The translations under genes were made by a program, and so were the position numbers. 64,000 nucleotides of DNA, from positions 1-64,000 of the forward strand of contig JBEHYU010000003.1 in NCBI GenBank assembly GCA_048498015.1, read 5' to 3'. This document shows, piece by piece, positions 30,779 to 39,155 of the stretch. This DNA comes from Devosia_A sp048498015. Its GTDB lineage: Bacteria > Pseudomonadota > Alphaproteobacteria > Rhizobiales > Devosiaceae. The first letter of the stretch is position 1; each line of letters begins with the position of its first letter. The notes under the pieces were generated by a model. It was not told the origin of the DNA, made no database searches, and saw nothing but the letters and a program-made list of their open reading frames with translations.

Positions 30779-33055
30779 TTGAGCGATCTGGACGACTTCA
30801 AGGCCACCTATTTCGACGAATGCTCGGAGCTGCTCACCGATCTGGAAGAGCAATTCGCGGCGATCGAAGCGGGTGAGCGCACTTCCGACCGGCTGAACGC
30901 GGTGTTCCGCGCCATCCACTCGATCAAGGGCGGCGGCGGGGCTTTCGGCTTTTCCGAGCTGGTGGCGTTCGCGCATGCCTACGAGACGCTGCTCGACCAT
31001 GTGCGCGAGGGCCGGGTCGAGCTGTCCGATTCGACCACGGCGCTGTGCATCCGCGCCAACGACCTCGTCGCCGACTTCGTCAATGCGGCTAAATCGGGCG
31101 CCAAGCTGGGCGCCGAATATGGCGCCGACGAGCGCCGGCAGTTCGACGCTTTGAGCAACGGCACCGCCGGCGAGGCCAAGGGTGGCGATGACGAGGCGGG
31201 CGGCGAGGCGATCGACGAGTTCGACATCGATTTCGTGCCGGTGATGGTCAATCTCGATGGCGGTATCGGCGCGGCCGAGCCCGAGCCGGTCGAGGACAGT
31301 TTCGTGCACATGCCGCTCAAGGTCGAAAAGGGTCATTGGGAGATCCATTTCGCGCCGCACAGCGAGCTCTATGCGCGGGCCAACGATCCGCTGCTGCTGT
31401 TCCGCGAGCTGGCCAATCTGGGCGAGCTGTCGGTCGAGGCCAAGCTCAGGGAAGTGCCGCCGCTCGCCGATTTCGAGCCGTTCGGCATCTACTGCACGTG
31501 GGACCTGACGCTGGTGTCGCCGGACGCGACGCATGAATCGATCGCGGAAGTGTTCGAGTTCGTCGACGGCAATTGCGAGCTGTCGATCACGCAGCTGACG
31601 AGCAAGGCCGCCGCCGTGCCGGCATCGCTGGTCGAGCTTGCCGCCATCGTGACGTCCCCCGCCGCGCCCGAGCCGGCCGTGGAAGAGGCGCCGCTGAGTT
31701 TTGCCGATCTCGCCGACGTGGTGAAGGCCGAGGCGCCCAAGCGCGCAGCGCCGCCCCCGGCCCTGGCACCGGCACCCAAGCCGATGAAGGCGGCCGAGCA
31801 CGAGTCCGAGCATGCCCCGGTGCTCTCGGTGGTCGACGAAGACGATCGCCGCACCGGCCCTGACGAGCGCCGCGGCGGCGTGCAGTCGATCCGCGTCGAT
31901 CTCGACAAGGTCGACCGCGTCGTCAACATGGTGGGCGAGCTGGTGATCACCCAGTCGATGCTGACCCAGCAGATGGACGATACGCTGCGGGCCCGCTACA
32001 CCGAACTGGTGCGCGGCCTCGAAGTGCTGGCGCAGACGACGCGCGGCCTGCAGGATTCGGTGATGGCGATCCGCGCGCAACCGGTCAAATCGGTGTTCTC
32101 GCGCATGCCGCGCCTGGTGCGCGAACTGGCCACCAAGACCGGCAAGAAGATCAAGCTCGAGACCATCGGCGAGACCACCGAGATCGACAAGACGGTGATC
32201 GAGCAGCTCAGCGATCCGCTGACGCACATGATCCGCAACTCGGCCGACCACGGCATCGAGACGCCGGAGAAGCGCCGCGGCATGGGCAAGCCCGAGATCG
32301 GCACCATCCGGCTGTCGGCCGAACAGGCGGGCGGCAACATTCTGATCGCCGTCGAGGACGATGGCGGCGGGATCAACCGCGAGCGCGTGCTGCAGGTGGC
32401 CCGCAACAAGGGCATCGTGGCGCAGGACATCACGCCGACCGACGAGCAGATTGATCAGCTGATCTTTGCGCCGGGCTTCTCGACCGCTGAAGCGGTGAGC
32501 GACATTTCCGGCCGCGGCGTTGGCATGGACGTGGTGCTCTCCAACATCAAGAAGATCGGCGGTTCGGTGCACGTGAAATCGCGCACCGGGCAGGGCACGC
32601 GCATGACGCTGCGCCTGCCGCTGACGCTGGCGGTGCTCGACGTGATGCTGGTCAAGGTGGGGCCGTCGCCCTACGTGGTGCCGCTGTCGTCGATCGTGGA
32701 AACCATCCAGTGCTCGCGCGCCGATTTCGGCAAGGCGCCGTCGGGCGCCAAAGTGCTGCGCGTGCGCGGCGAATATGTGCAGGTCGTCGACCTCGCCGAA
32801 CGCTTCAAGCTGGGCGACGGCACTGAGCTCGCCAACCGCTTCGTGGTGCTGTGCGAAGCCGAGGGCGGCCTCAAGGTGGCGCTGATCGTCGATGACATCA
32901 TCGGCCAGCAGCAGGTGGTGATCAAAAGCCTCGAAGAGAATTTCCAGTCGATCGAGGGCATCGCCGGCGGCACTATCCTGGGCGATGGCAATGTGGCGCT
33001 CATCGTCGACGTGCAGGGCCTCAAGGCCCAGACCATTCACAAGAACGCAGCCTAG
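30779..33055 (+). CDS. cheA: Chemotaxis histidine kinase CheA
   Basis: A 758-residue CheA. The HPt domain carries H47 in AIHSIKGGGGAFGF. A second N-terminal region of about 250 residues holds a CheY-binding-like segment and a Pro/Ala-rich linker (about 290-340). Next come the dimerisation helices (VDKVDRVVNMVGELVITQSM) and the ATP domain with the N box HMIRNSADHGIE and G boxes DDGGGI and GRGVGMDVV. A C-terminal CheW-like domain ends the protein. The start is TTG with GAAGGGG upstream. It couples receptors to CheY and CheB. Confidence 0.96.
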   Translation: MSDLDDFKATYFDECSELLTDLEEQFAAIEAGERTSDRLNAVFRAIHSIKGGGGAFGFSELVAFAHAYETLLDHVREGRVELSDSTTALCIRANDLVADFVNAAKSGAKLGAEYGADERRQFDALSNGTAGEAKGGDDEAGGEAIDEFDIDFVPVMVNLDGGIGAAEPEPVEDSFVHMPLKVEKGHWEIHFAPHSELYARANDPLLLFRELANLGELSVEAKLREVPPLADFEPFGIYCTWDLTLVSPDATHESIAEVFEFVDGNCELSITQLTSKAAAVPASLVELAAIVTSPAAPEPAVEEAPLSFADLADVVKAEAPKRAAPPPALAPAPKPMKAAEHESEHAPVLSVVDEDDRRTGPDERRGGVQSIRVDLDKVDRVVNMVGELVITQSMLTQQMDDTLRARYTELVRGLEVLAQTTRGLQDSVMAIRAQPVKSVFSRMPRLVRELATKTGKKIKLETIGETTEIDKTVIEQLSDPLTHMIRNSADHGIETPEKRRGMGKPEIGTIRLSAEQAGGNILIAVEDDGGGINRERVLQVARNKGIVAQDITPTDEQIDQLIFAPGFSTAEAVSDISGRGVGMDVVLSNIKKIGGSVHVKSRTGQGTRMTLRLPLTLAVLDVMLVKVGPSPYVVPLSSIVETIQCSRADFGKAPSGAKVLRVRGEYVQVVDLAERFKLGDGTELANRFVVLCEAEGGLKVALIVDDIIGQQQVVIKSLEENFQSIEGIAGGTILGDGNVALIVDVQGLKAQTIHKNAA

Positions 33056-33079
33056 AACGGGCGACAGAAGGAACCGAAG

Positions 33080-33568
33080 ATGGAAAACCTCGCACTCAAG
33101 GACGATTACGGCAGCAACGCCCAGGTCAATGCGCAGAACTCGCTGCAGCTGATCGCGTTCTCCATCGGCGAGCAGACCTATGGCGTCGAGATCACCACGG
33201 TGCGCGAGATCCGCGCCTGGAACGGGGCGACGCCGCTGCCCAACACGCGCGACTATGTGCGCGGCGTAATCAATCTACGCGGCACCATCGTGCCGATCTT
33301 CGACCTGCGCGCCCGCTTCGGCGAAGGCCAGACCTCGCCCACCAAGAACCATGTGGTGGTGGTGATGTCGGTCGGCGACAAATGGGTCGGCATCCTGGTC
33401 GATGCTGTCAGCGACATCCTCACGGTCAGCAAGGACGACATCCACAACGTGCCCGAGGGCAACACGATGGATACGGAATTGCTCAACGGTATCGTCACGC
33501 ATGAGAGCCGCATGGTCGGATTGATCGACCTGCATGCGGTGGTGTCCGGCGCGAAGATGGACAGCTAG
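33080..33568 (+). CDS. cheW: Chemotaxis coupling protein CheW
   Basis: A 162-residue CheW linking receptors to CheA. A 20-residue variable N-terminus precedes QLIAFSIGEQTYGVEITTVR and the conserved RAWNGATPLPNTRDYVRGVINLRGTIVPIFDLR stretch (given here only as a pointer). ILVDAVSDILTV follows. Last gene before a clear intrinsic terminator at 33592. Confidence 0.95.
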   Translation: MENLALKDDYGSNAQVNAQNSLQLIAFSIGEQTYGVEITTVREIRAWNGATPLPNTRDYVRGVINLRGTIVPIFDLRARFGEGQTSPTKNHVVVVMSVGDKWVGILVDAVSDILTVSKDDIHNVPEGNTMDTELLNGIVTHESRMVGLIDLHAVVSGAKMDS

Positions 33569-33591
33569 AACGGCAGTTCAGTTCAGTGAAT

Positions 33592-33620
33592 GAGGGCGCC
33601 ATCAGGCGCCCTCTTGTTTT
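33592..33620 (+). terminator. Intrinsic terminator after cheW
   Basis: GAGGGCGCC-ATCA-GGCGCCCTC, a perfect 9-bp stem, followed by TTGTTTT. It ends the cheS-cheY-cheA-cheW transcript. Confidence 0.9.
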
Positions 33621-33625
33621 CGCCC

Positions 33626-33839
33626 GACTGAGAGCAAACACCCCCTCACCAAGCTGCGCTAAGGCTTCGCCTGAGCTCCGCTATCCTCCCCCACCGAGGG
33701 GGAGGATGTCAGTGCCGACTTCATCGCCATCAAGAGGTGCCGCTTGCGCGATGTCATCCTCCCCCCTGGTGGGGGAGGATAGCGAAGCTAGGGCGCTAGC
33801 CCGTAGCGGCGCTTGGCGAGGGGGTGTTTGGCTTCGGCT
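33626..33839. repeat. Palindromic intergenic repeat, family A (full element)
   Basis: It begins GACTGAGAGCAAACACCCCC and ends with an imperfect complement. The inner pair TATCCTCCCCCACC / GGTGGGGGAGGATA is as in the copy at 11436-11650. It lies inside the chemotaxis cluster between cheW and the opposite-strand CheT/CheZ-like gene. Confidence 0.8.
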
Positions 33840-33849
33840 CTATCGAGCC

Positions 33850-34203
33850 CTAGAACAGATCCACGTCGCCGTTCGACGGGCTGGCCGCGATGCCCGACAA
33901 GGCCGGTACACGCAGTTCGTCCAGCACGAGGTTGGCCCAGATTTCGTCATAGTCGGATTCCGGCGCAGTGGCCGGCAGCAGGGCGAACTGGCGGACGGCG
34001 AGGGCCATGTTCTGGCAGCGCTGCTCGATGCGGTCCTGGCCCTGCAGCGCGTTGACGATCATGGTCACGGCTTCCTTGCGGCCGTCTTCGCAGCCCAGCG
34101 AGCGATCGGCGAGGACCTCGAGCGCGTAGGTGATGCCCTCGACCATCGCGGCGGTCTGACGCGCGGTTTCTTCGAGTTCACGTGCGAGCTTCTGCAGCGA
34201 CAT
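33850..34203 (-). CDS. CheT/CheZ-like chemotaxis protein (candidate)
   Basis: A 117-residue helical protein from MSLQKLARELEETARQ. Residues VTMIVNALQGQDRIEQRCQN (about 57-76) fit the pattern I-x3-L-Q-x2-D-R-x2-Q. I recall this pattern for CheT of rhizobia, and it resembles the Gln-containing active helix of the CheY phosphatase CheZ. The C-terminus, NGDVDLF, recalls short acidic-aromatic CheY-binding tails. It is encoded against the che genes, between a repeat and the divergent cheD. The protein is too short for a full CheZ. A role in CheY dephosphorylation or CheR binding is an inference. Confidence 0.65.
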   Translation of the reverse strand: MSLQKLARELEETARQTAAMVEGITYALEVLADRSLGCEDGRKEAVTMIVNALQGQDRIEQRCQNMALAVRQFALLPATAPESDYDEIWANLVLDELRVPALSGIAASPSNGDVDLF

Positions 34204-34294
34204 AGACGGCCTGACCCCTGTACACACTACCTATACGGCAGAAGTCTAAAGCTCTTCTTGCCAGGCGGGTGTTTCGATCATGGTTGCCGAAACT

Positions 34295-34315
34295 GGTTAG
34301 AAGTTCCCTAAGGAA
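34295..34315 (+). promoter_or_regulatory. Che promoter-region element, copy 2
   Basis: GGTTAG at 34295-34300, eight bases, then TAA, overlapping the palindrome TTCCCTAAGGAA (34304-34315). It lies 67 bases before cheD, in the divergent gap with the CheT/CheZ-like gene. CTCCTTAGGGAG at 39024-39035, before the second mcp, is a related palindrome. Confidence 0.45.
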
Positions 34316-34361
34316 TCGGCCCCTATTCTGATGATATCCTTGTCAGGGTTCTGAAAAGACT

Positions 34362-34961
34362 ATGAGTTCCAGCCCGACCGCTGCCCACGCCTTCGATCGC
34401 GGCGTCGTGACCACGATCCACCAGGGCGATTGCCTCGTGGGAGGCGAAGAGGATCTGACGTTCTCGACCATCCTGGGGTCGTGCGTTTCGGCCTGCGTGC
34501 GCGATACCGAAGCCCGGGTGGGCGGCATGAACCACTTCCTCCTAGCGGAACCCTCCGGCAACGCCAAGGACCGCTACGGCGCCTCGGCCCGCTACGGCGC
34601 GTTCGCCATGGAACAACTCATCAACAAGGTGCTGACACGCGGCAGCGGCCGCAAGGGCAACCTCGAGATCAAGGTGTTCGGCGGCGGGCTGATCAATTCG
34701 GCGCTGACCGATGTGGGCGCCAAGAACATCGAGTTCGTGCACGAGTTCCTCACCAATGAAGGTTACCGCATCGCCGGCGAGGACGTCGGCGGCGCCTTTG
34801 CCCGCCGGGTGATGTTCAAGCCGTTCTCAGGGCGGGCTTTCGTCAAGCGGCTCGACAGCGCCGCGGCATCGACGGTGGAACGGGAAGAACTGTCGATCGT
34901 GGGCAGCCGCCGCGCCGCGGTCACACGGCCGCCGGTGCAGGACGACATCGAACTCTTCTAA
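34362..34961 (+). CDS. cheD: Chemoreceptor glutamine deamidase CheD
   Basis: Deamidates glutamines of chemoreceptors, 199 residues. The catalytic Cys is C41 in ILGSCVSACVRD and the catalytic His is H58 in GGMNHFLLAEP. VFGGGLINSALTDVGAKN and the later EDVGG are typical of CheD. A basic tail extends the protein beyond the core and ends VQDDIELF. It starts its own transcript behind the GGTTAG element and is followed by mcp, cheR and cheB. Confidence 0.93.
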   Translation: MSSSPTAAHAFDRGVVTTIHQGDCLVGGEEDLTFSTILGSCVSACVRDTEARVGGMNHFLLAEPSGNAKDRYGASARYGAFAMEQLINKVLTRGSGRKGNLEIKVFGGGLINSALTDVGAKNIEFVHEFLTNEGYRIAGEDVGGAFARRVMFKPFSGRAFVKRLDSAAASTVEREELSIVGSRRAAVTRPPVQDDIELF

Positions 34962-35012
34962 GCTGGGGGAAACCCGGCGGGTCTTGCCGAAATCTTACCG
35001 GGGAAAGAACTC

Positions 35013-35033
35013 GGTTAGATTTGGTTAACCATT
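35013..35033 (+). promoter_or_regulatory. Che promoter-region element, copy 3
   Basis: GGTTAGATTTGGTTAACC at 35013-35030 (GGTTAG, seven bases, TAA), 66 bases before the first mcp start. It contains the perfect palindrome GGTTAACC. Confidence 0.45.
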
Positions 35034-35078
35034 CCGATTTTAGGGTCGAATCGCAGAATTCGACCCGTCAAAATCCGG

Positions 35079-36617
35079 ATGCGCCGCACCAGAGTCGCGC
35101 TCATCGTCAACCTGATCTGGCTCGCAGGCTTCATTGCTGCGGGGGCAGCGCTGACGACTTTCGGTCTGGACTGGCTGGGCGTGCTGGCGGCCGTGATCGC
35201 GGCATTTGCGGCGTTCTGGGCCAGCCTCACGGTCGGCCGGGTGACCGAGCGAGCCTATCAGCGCAAGCTGGCCGAACTCGGCCGGGCGGTGGGCGCCGCG
35301 AGCAAGGCGGATTTGCGCGACGGGGTGACGATCGAGGCGATCGTCGCCAATCTCGCCGGGCGGCTGGAGCGGGCGAGCCAGTTCAAGATGGCCTTCATGG
35401 GGCTGAGCCAGCCGGCGCTGGTGGCGACGGCGGAGGGTGAAATCCTCGGGGCCAGCCGCGGGCTGACGGCGCTCGAGCCGCGGGCGATCGAGGGCGCGAG
35501 CCTCGATGTGCTGTTCGGGCCGGGCTACCGGGCGGGCGGCGGCATGGCGGATGAGGAGCTGGTGCGGCTCGGCGATGTGCGCCACGCGGCGCAGCACCGG
35601 CCGGCGGGCGGGCGCACGGTGATCGAACTGATCCCGGCGGGCGCCTTCATCGACGACGACGATCTCGATGCGTTCGTGGCGGCGCTCGCGGGCGGGCAGA
35701 CGGGCTTCCGCTTCGATGCGCGGGCGCTGGCCGGCTCGCCGGCGCTGCGGGCGCTGATGGAAGGGCTCGAAACCCTCGACGCGGGCGTATCGGCGCTGGC
35801 GCGGCTGGGCAATGGCGAGGCCTTGCCGGCGACTTTGCGCACCGCCAATTCGGGCATCGCCCCGCAGGTGCGCGACATTGCCGACCTCATCGCGGCCCTG
35901 AGCGAGGAGCGCGACGAGCACGCCGAGGCGCGCGAGCGGCTCGAGCACAAGATGGACGCGGTGCTCAACGCCATCGACAAATATCGCGACGCCGTGCAGG
36001 GCATGTCGCTGGCGGTCAGCACGACGCGCGGCGGGCTCAAATCGGCGGGCGACGCGCTGGAGCGCGGCCGCGACCGGGCCAAGGCGGCGCGCAGCATCGA
36101 GCGCGAAGCGCGCGGCGCGCTGGGCGAAGCGGCGCACGCGGCGCAGCGCTCGAGCGCGGCAGCGGGCAGCGCCCAGGGCACGGTGGTCGAGATCGACCGG
36201 CTGGTGGCGGCCATCGAGGATGTGAGTTTCCGCACCAACCTGCTCGCCCTCAATGCAGCGGTAGAAGCGGCGCGGGCAGGTGAAAAAGGCGCCGGCTTTG
36301 CGGTGGTGGCCGACGAAGTCCGCACGCTCGCGCAGCTCAGCCAGAAGACGGCACGCGAAATCCGCAGTCTCGTCGGCACCAGCAAAGGCCAGTCGGAAAA
36401 CGGCGTGGCGGAAGCGGAAGCACTCAAAAATATTCTGTTCGGCCTTACGGTCCATTTAGAGAATCTAAGCAATGAGACCGACATGATTGCCGGCGCTCTC
36501 GATGAGGGCAGTGGGGCGATCAGCCGGCTCGACACGCAAGTGACCTCGCTCGAGGGGCAGGCGGAACGGGCCATGACGCTGCCGGCACGCCGGCAGCAGA
36601 GGGCGAACGGGGGATGA
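35079..36617 (+). CDS. Methyl-accepting chemotaxis protein with cytoplasmic sensing
   Basis: A 512-residue receptor. Two closely spaced membrane helices (about residues 8-28 and 33-53) leave almost no periplasmic loop. A cytoplasmic region with a PAS-like stretch (FMGLSQPALVATAEGEILGA) follows. The signalling hairpin reads VSFRTNLLALNAAVEAARAG with GFAVVADEVRTLA. No HAMP domain or C-terminal xWxxF pentapeptide is seen. An intracellular or energy-state signal is likely but unknown. It overlaps cheR by four bases. Confidence 0.88.
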   Translation: MRRTRVALIVNLIWLAGFIAAGAALTTFGLDWLGVLAAVIAAFAAFWASLTVGRVTERAYQRKLAELGRAVGAASKADLRDGVTIEAIVANLAGRLERASQFKMAFMGLSQPALVATAEGEILGASRGLTALEPRAIEGASLDVLFGPGYRAGGGMADEELVRLGDVRHAAQHRPAGGRTVIELIPAGAFIDDDDLDAFVAALAGGQTGFRFDARALAGSPALRALMEGLETLDAGVSALARLGNGEALPATLRTANSGIAPQVRDIADLIAALSEERDEHAEARERLEHKMDAVLNAIDKYRDAVQGMSLAVSTTRGGLKSAGDALERGRDRAKAARSIEREARGALGEAAHAAQRSSAAAGSAQGTVVEIDRLVAAIEDVSFRTNLLALNAAVEAARAGEKGAGFAVVADEVRTLAQLSQKTAREIRSLVGTSKGQSENGVAEAEALKNILFGLTVHLENLSNETDMIAGALDEGSGAISRLDTQVTSLEGQAERAMTLPARRQQRANGG

Positions 36618-37465
36618 TGGATCCAAACGAGTTTGCGCTGGGCGAGCGCGAGTTCGAACGCATCCGGACGCGGCTTTATGAAGTCGCGGGTATCTCGCTT
36701 TCCGATGCGAAACGGACGCTGGTCATCGCTCGGCTGAGCAAGATCGTGCGCGGCATGAAGCTGCCGTCGTTCGAGGCCTATCTCGATTATCTCGAGCGCT
36801 CGGGCACGCCGGACGACGCGCAGGACTTCGTCAACGCGCTGACCACCAACCTGACGCGCTTCTGGCGCGAAGAACATCATTTCACTCACCTAGTCGACTA
36901 TGTCGGCGAGCTGGTGCGGAGCCGGACATCCGCTTCCTCGAAGCGCCTGCGGATATGGTCGGCCGGCTGCTCGACCGGGCAGGAGCCCTACACCATCGCG
37001 CTGTCGCTGCTGGCGGCCTACCCCGACCTCAAGCGCTGGGATTTCCGCATCCTCGCCACCGACATCGACACTTCGGTGATCGCCAAGGCGGCGAGCGGCA
37101 TCTATCCCGAATCCGAGCTCAACGGGCTGTCGCCGGAGCGGGCGCGGCTGTTCGAGCGGATCGATGGCGGGCGCGTGCGGGTACCGCAGGGGGTGGCCTC
37201 GCTGGTCTCGTTCAAGCCGCTCAACCTGATGGGCGCGTGGCCGATGAAGGGGCCGTTCGACGCCATCTTCTGCCGCAACGTGGCGATCTATTTCGACAAG
37301 CCGACGCAGGGCGAGGTGTTCGGCCGGCTCGGCCAGATCCTGGCGCCGGGCGGCTTCCTCTATATCGGGCATTCGGAAAATCTGGGCGCGGGCGGGGCCG
37401 GCTTCCGGCTCGTCGGCAAGACCATCTATCAGGCCCGCAGCGAGCGGGCGAAGGACGCGGCATGA
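36614..37465 (+). CDS. cheR: Chemoreceptor methyltransferase CheR
   Basis: S-adenosylmethionine-dependent methyltransferase acting on receptor glutamates, 283 residues. The N-terminal helical domain (FERIRTRLYEVAGISLSDAK) precedes the SAM motif IWSAGCSTGQEPYTIAL. Later motifs are ILATDIDTSVIAKAA and FDAIFCRNVAIYFDK. It overlaps mcp upstream and cheB downstream by four bases each, so receptor-modifying enzymes are made in step. Confidence 0.95.
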   Translation: MMDPNEFALGEREFERIRTRLYEVAGISLSDAKRTLVIARLSKIVRGMKLPSFEAYLDYLERSGTPDDAQDFVNALTTNLTRFWREEHHFTHLVDYVGELVRSRTSASSKRLRIWSAGCSTGQEPYTIALSLLAAYPDLKRWDFRILATDIDTSVIAKAASGIYPESELNGLSPERARLFERIDGGRVRVPQGVASLVSFKPLNLMGAWPMKGPFDAIFCRNVAIYFDKPTQGEVFGRLGQILAPGGFLYIGHSENLGAGGAGFRLVGKTIYQARSERAKDAA

Positions 37466-38508
37466 GCATCAAGGTACTGGTCGTCGACGATAGCGCGGTG
37501 ATCCGCGAAGTGCTGAGCCGCACGCTCGGTCGTGACGGCGACATCGCGGTGGTAGGCACCGCGGTCGATCCGATCGATGCGCGCGAAAAGATCAAGGCGC
37601 TCAATCCGGACGTCGTGACGCTCGACATCGAAATGCCCAACATGAACGGGCTGGCCTTCCTCGACAAGCTGATGCGCCTGCACCCGATCCCGGTGGTGAT
37701 GGTCTCGACGCTGACCACCAAGGGGGCGAGCGAGACGCTGCTGGCGCTGGAGCTGGGGGCGGTGGATTTCGTCGCCAAGCCGTCGACCGATCTCGCCGGC
37801 GGGCTCGAAGCGTTCGGCGCCAATCTGCGCGAGAAGGTGCGGGCGGCGGCGACGTCGGATGTGCGGCGCGGTCTCGTGCCCAAGCCGGCGGCCAGCCAGA
37901 AGCTGCGCACTGCGGCAGGCCCGGCGGGCTCGGTGATCGCCATCGGTGCATCGACCGGCGGCGTCGAGGCGATCCGCGTCGTGCTGGGCGACATGCCGCC
38001 CGACTGCCCGCCCATCGTCATCGCCCAGCATATGCCGGCCGGCTTCACCACGCGCTTTGCGGCGCGGCTGGACGAGCTCAGCGACGTGCGGGTGTTCGAG
38101 GCCGAGGATCGCATGCCGCTCGAGCCGGGCAAGGCCTATGTGGCGCGCGGCGACTGGCATTTGCGGGTCGAGCGCAGCTCGGGCCAGCTCAAATGCCGGC
38201 TGACGCAGGACGAGCTGACCTCCGGGCATCGACCCAGCGTCGACGTGCTGTTCGAATCCGTGGCGCAGACGGTGGGCAGCATGGCGGTGGGGACCATCCT
38301 CACCGGCATGGGCCGCGACGGCGCCCGCGGGCTCAAGCTGATGCGCGAGCGGGGCGCCTATACCGTGGGGCAGTCGCAGGCTTCGGCGCTGGTCTACGGC
38401 ATGCCGCGCGTCGCCTTCGAGGAAGGCGCGGTGGTCGAGCAGGCGCCGGTCGAGGCGATCGCCCTCAAGCTCGCGACGGCGCTCAGCCGGCTCAGATCGG
38501 CGGCGTAA
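37462..38508 (+). CDS. cheB: Chemotaxis methylesterase/response regulator CheB
   Basis: A 348-residue protein combining a receiver domain (phospho-acceptor D55 in VTLDIEMPNMNG) with a methylesterase domain. The catalytic Ser is S164 in IGASTGGVEAI, the His is H190 in AQHMPAGF, and an Asp lies in ILTGMGRDGARG. It removes receptor methyl groups when phosphorylated by CheA. Last gene of the cheD-mcp-cheR-cheB group. Confidence 0.95.
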   Translation: MSIKVLVVDDSAVIREVLSRTLGRDGDIAVVGTAVDPIDAREKIKALNPDVVTLDIEMPNMNGLAFLDKLMRLHPIPVVMVSTLTTKGASETLLALELGAVDFVAKPSTDLAGGLEAFGANLREKVRAAATSDVRRGLVPKPAASQKLRTAAGPAGSVIAIGASTGGVEAIRVVLGDMPPDCPPIVIAQHMPAGFTTRFAARLDELSDVRVFEAEDRMPLEPGKAYVARGDWHLRVERSSGQLKCRLTQDELTSGHRPSVDVLFESVAQTVGSMAVGTILTGMGRDGARGLKLMRERGAYTVGQSQASALVYGMPRVAFEEGAVVEQAPVEAIALKLATALSRLRSAA

Positions 38509-38604
38509 GGCGAGCAGCGCGGTTGAGGGAATGGTAACGCTTTGCCCCTAGCTTCGGGCATGTGCCGCGTTCCGTTTTCTGGCACCTGAAGGGTTCTGCG
38601 TAGA

Positions 38605-38994
38605 ATGCCCAAGGCGAGCGATGTCAGCGTCCTGATCGTGGATGACCAGCAGTCGATGCGGGGCATCTGCAAGTACATCCTGACCCAGTTGGGCTTCAAG
38701 GACATCATCGAAGCCAAGAGCGGCCGCGATGCTTTGGGCAAGCTCGAGAAATCCAATGTCCATCTGATCATTTCGGACTGGAACATGGAGGATATCGACG
38801 GGCTGACGCTGCTGCGCGTCATCCGCAAGCATCCCAAGACCGCCAGCATGCCGTTCATCATGGCGACCGGCCGTTCCGACAAGGAACAGGTGAAAGAGGC
38901 GATCTCGTTTGGCGTCAACAACTACATCATCAAGCCGTTCGACGCCGGCACGATGAAGAAGCGTATCGAAGCCGTCATCGGCGCGCTCAGCTAG
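38605..38994 (+). CDS. Chemotaxis response regulator, second CheY
   Basis: Receiver domain of 129 residues. D13-D14 form the acidic pair, D58 in LIISDWNMEDIDG is the phosphorylation site, the Thr is in IMATGRSDKEQV, and the Lys is in NYIIKPFDAGT. The SDWNM signature is that of motor-binding CheY proteins, so this is the likelier flagellar switch regulator. It lies 96 bases after cheB, and the gap contains GGTAACG, a weak relative of the GGTTAG element. Confidence 0.92.
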   Translation: MPKASDVSVLIVDDQQSMRGICKYILTQLGFKDIIEAKSGRDALGKLEKSNVHLIISDWNMEDIDGLTLLRVIRKHPKTASMPFIMATGRSDKEQVKEAISFGVNNYIIKPFDAGTMKKRIEAVIGALS

Positions 38995-39023
38995 TCGCGG
39001 ATCTACCGGGTCCGGACGCAAAT

Positions 39024-39035
39024 CTCCTTAGGGAG
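39024..39035. promoter_or_regulatory. Palindrome CTCCTTAGGGAG before the second mcp
   Basis: A 12-bp near-perfect palindrome in the 160-base gap before the mcp start. It is closely related to TTCCCTAAGGAA at 34304-34315 before cheD. Downstream TGCCTATAGTTTCGGCAT resembles TGCCCCTAGCTTCGGGCAT at about 38541. Confidence 0.35.
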
Positions 39036-39155
39036 TTGTTCACCCCCCACTGCCTATAGTTTCGGCATAAATTTCGGTCCTTTTGGGGGAGGGATCGGCT
39101 GCGCGCAATTGGCGCGACCAGTGGCTCTCCTCCCTGTCATACGGAGCAGCCGTCG

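Noticed and set aside
30689..33040. Minus-strand open frame of about 783 codons opposite cheA
   Set aside because: Composition (His/Arg/Asp/Leu repeats) and exact overlap with cheA mark it as a shadow.
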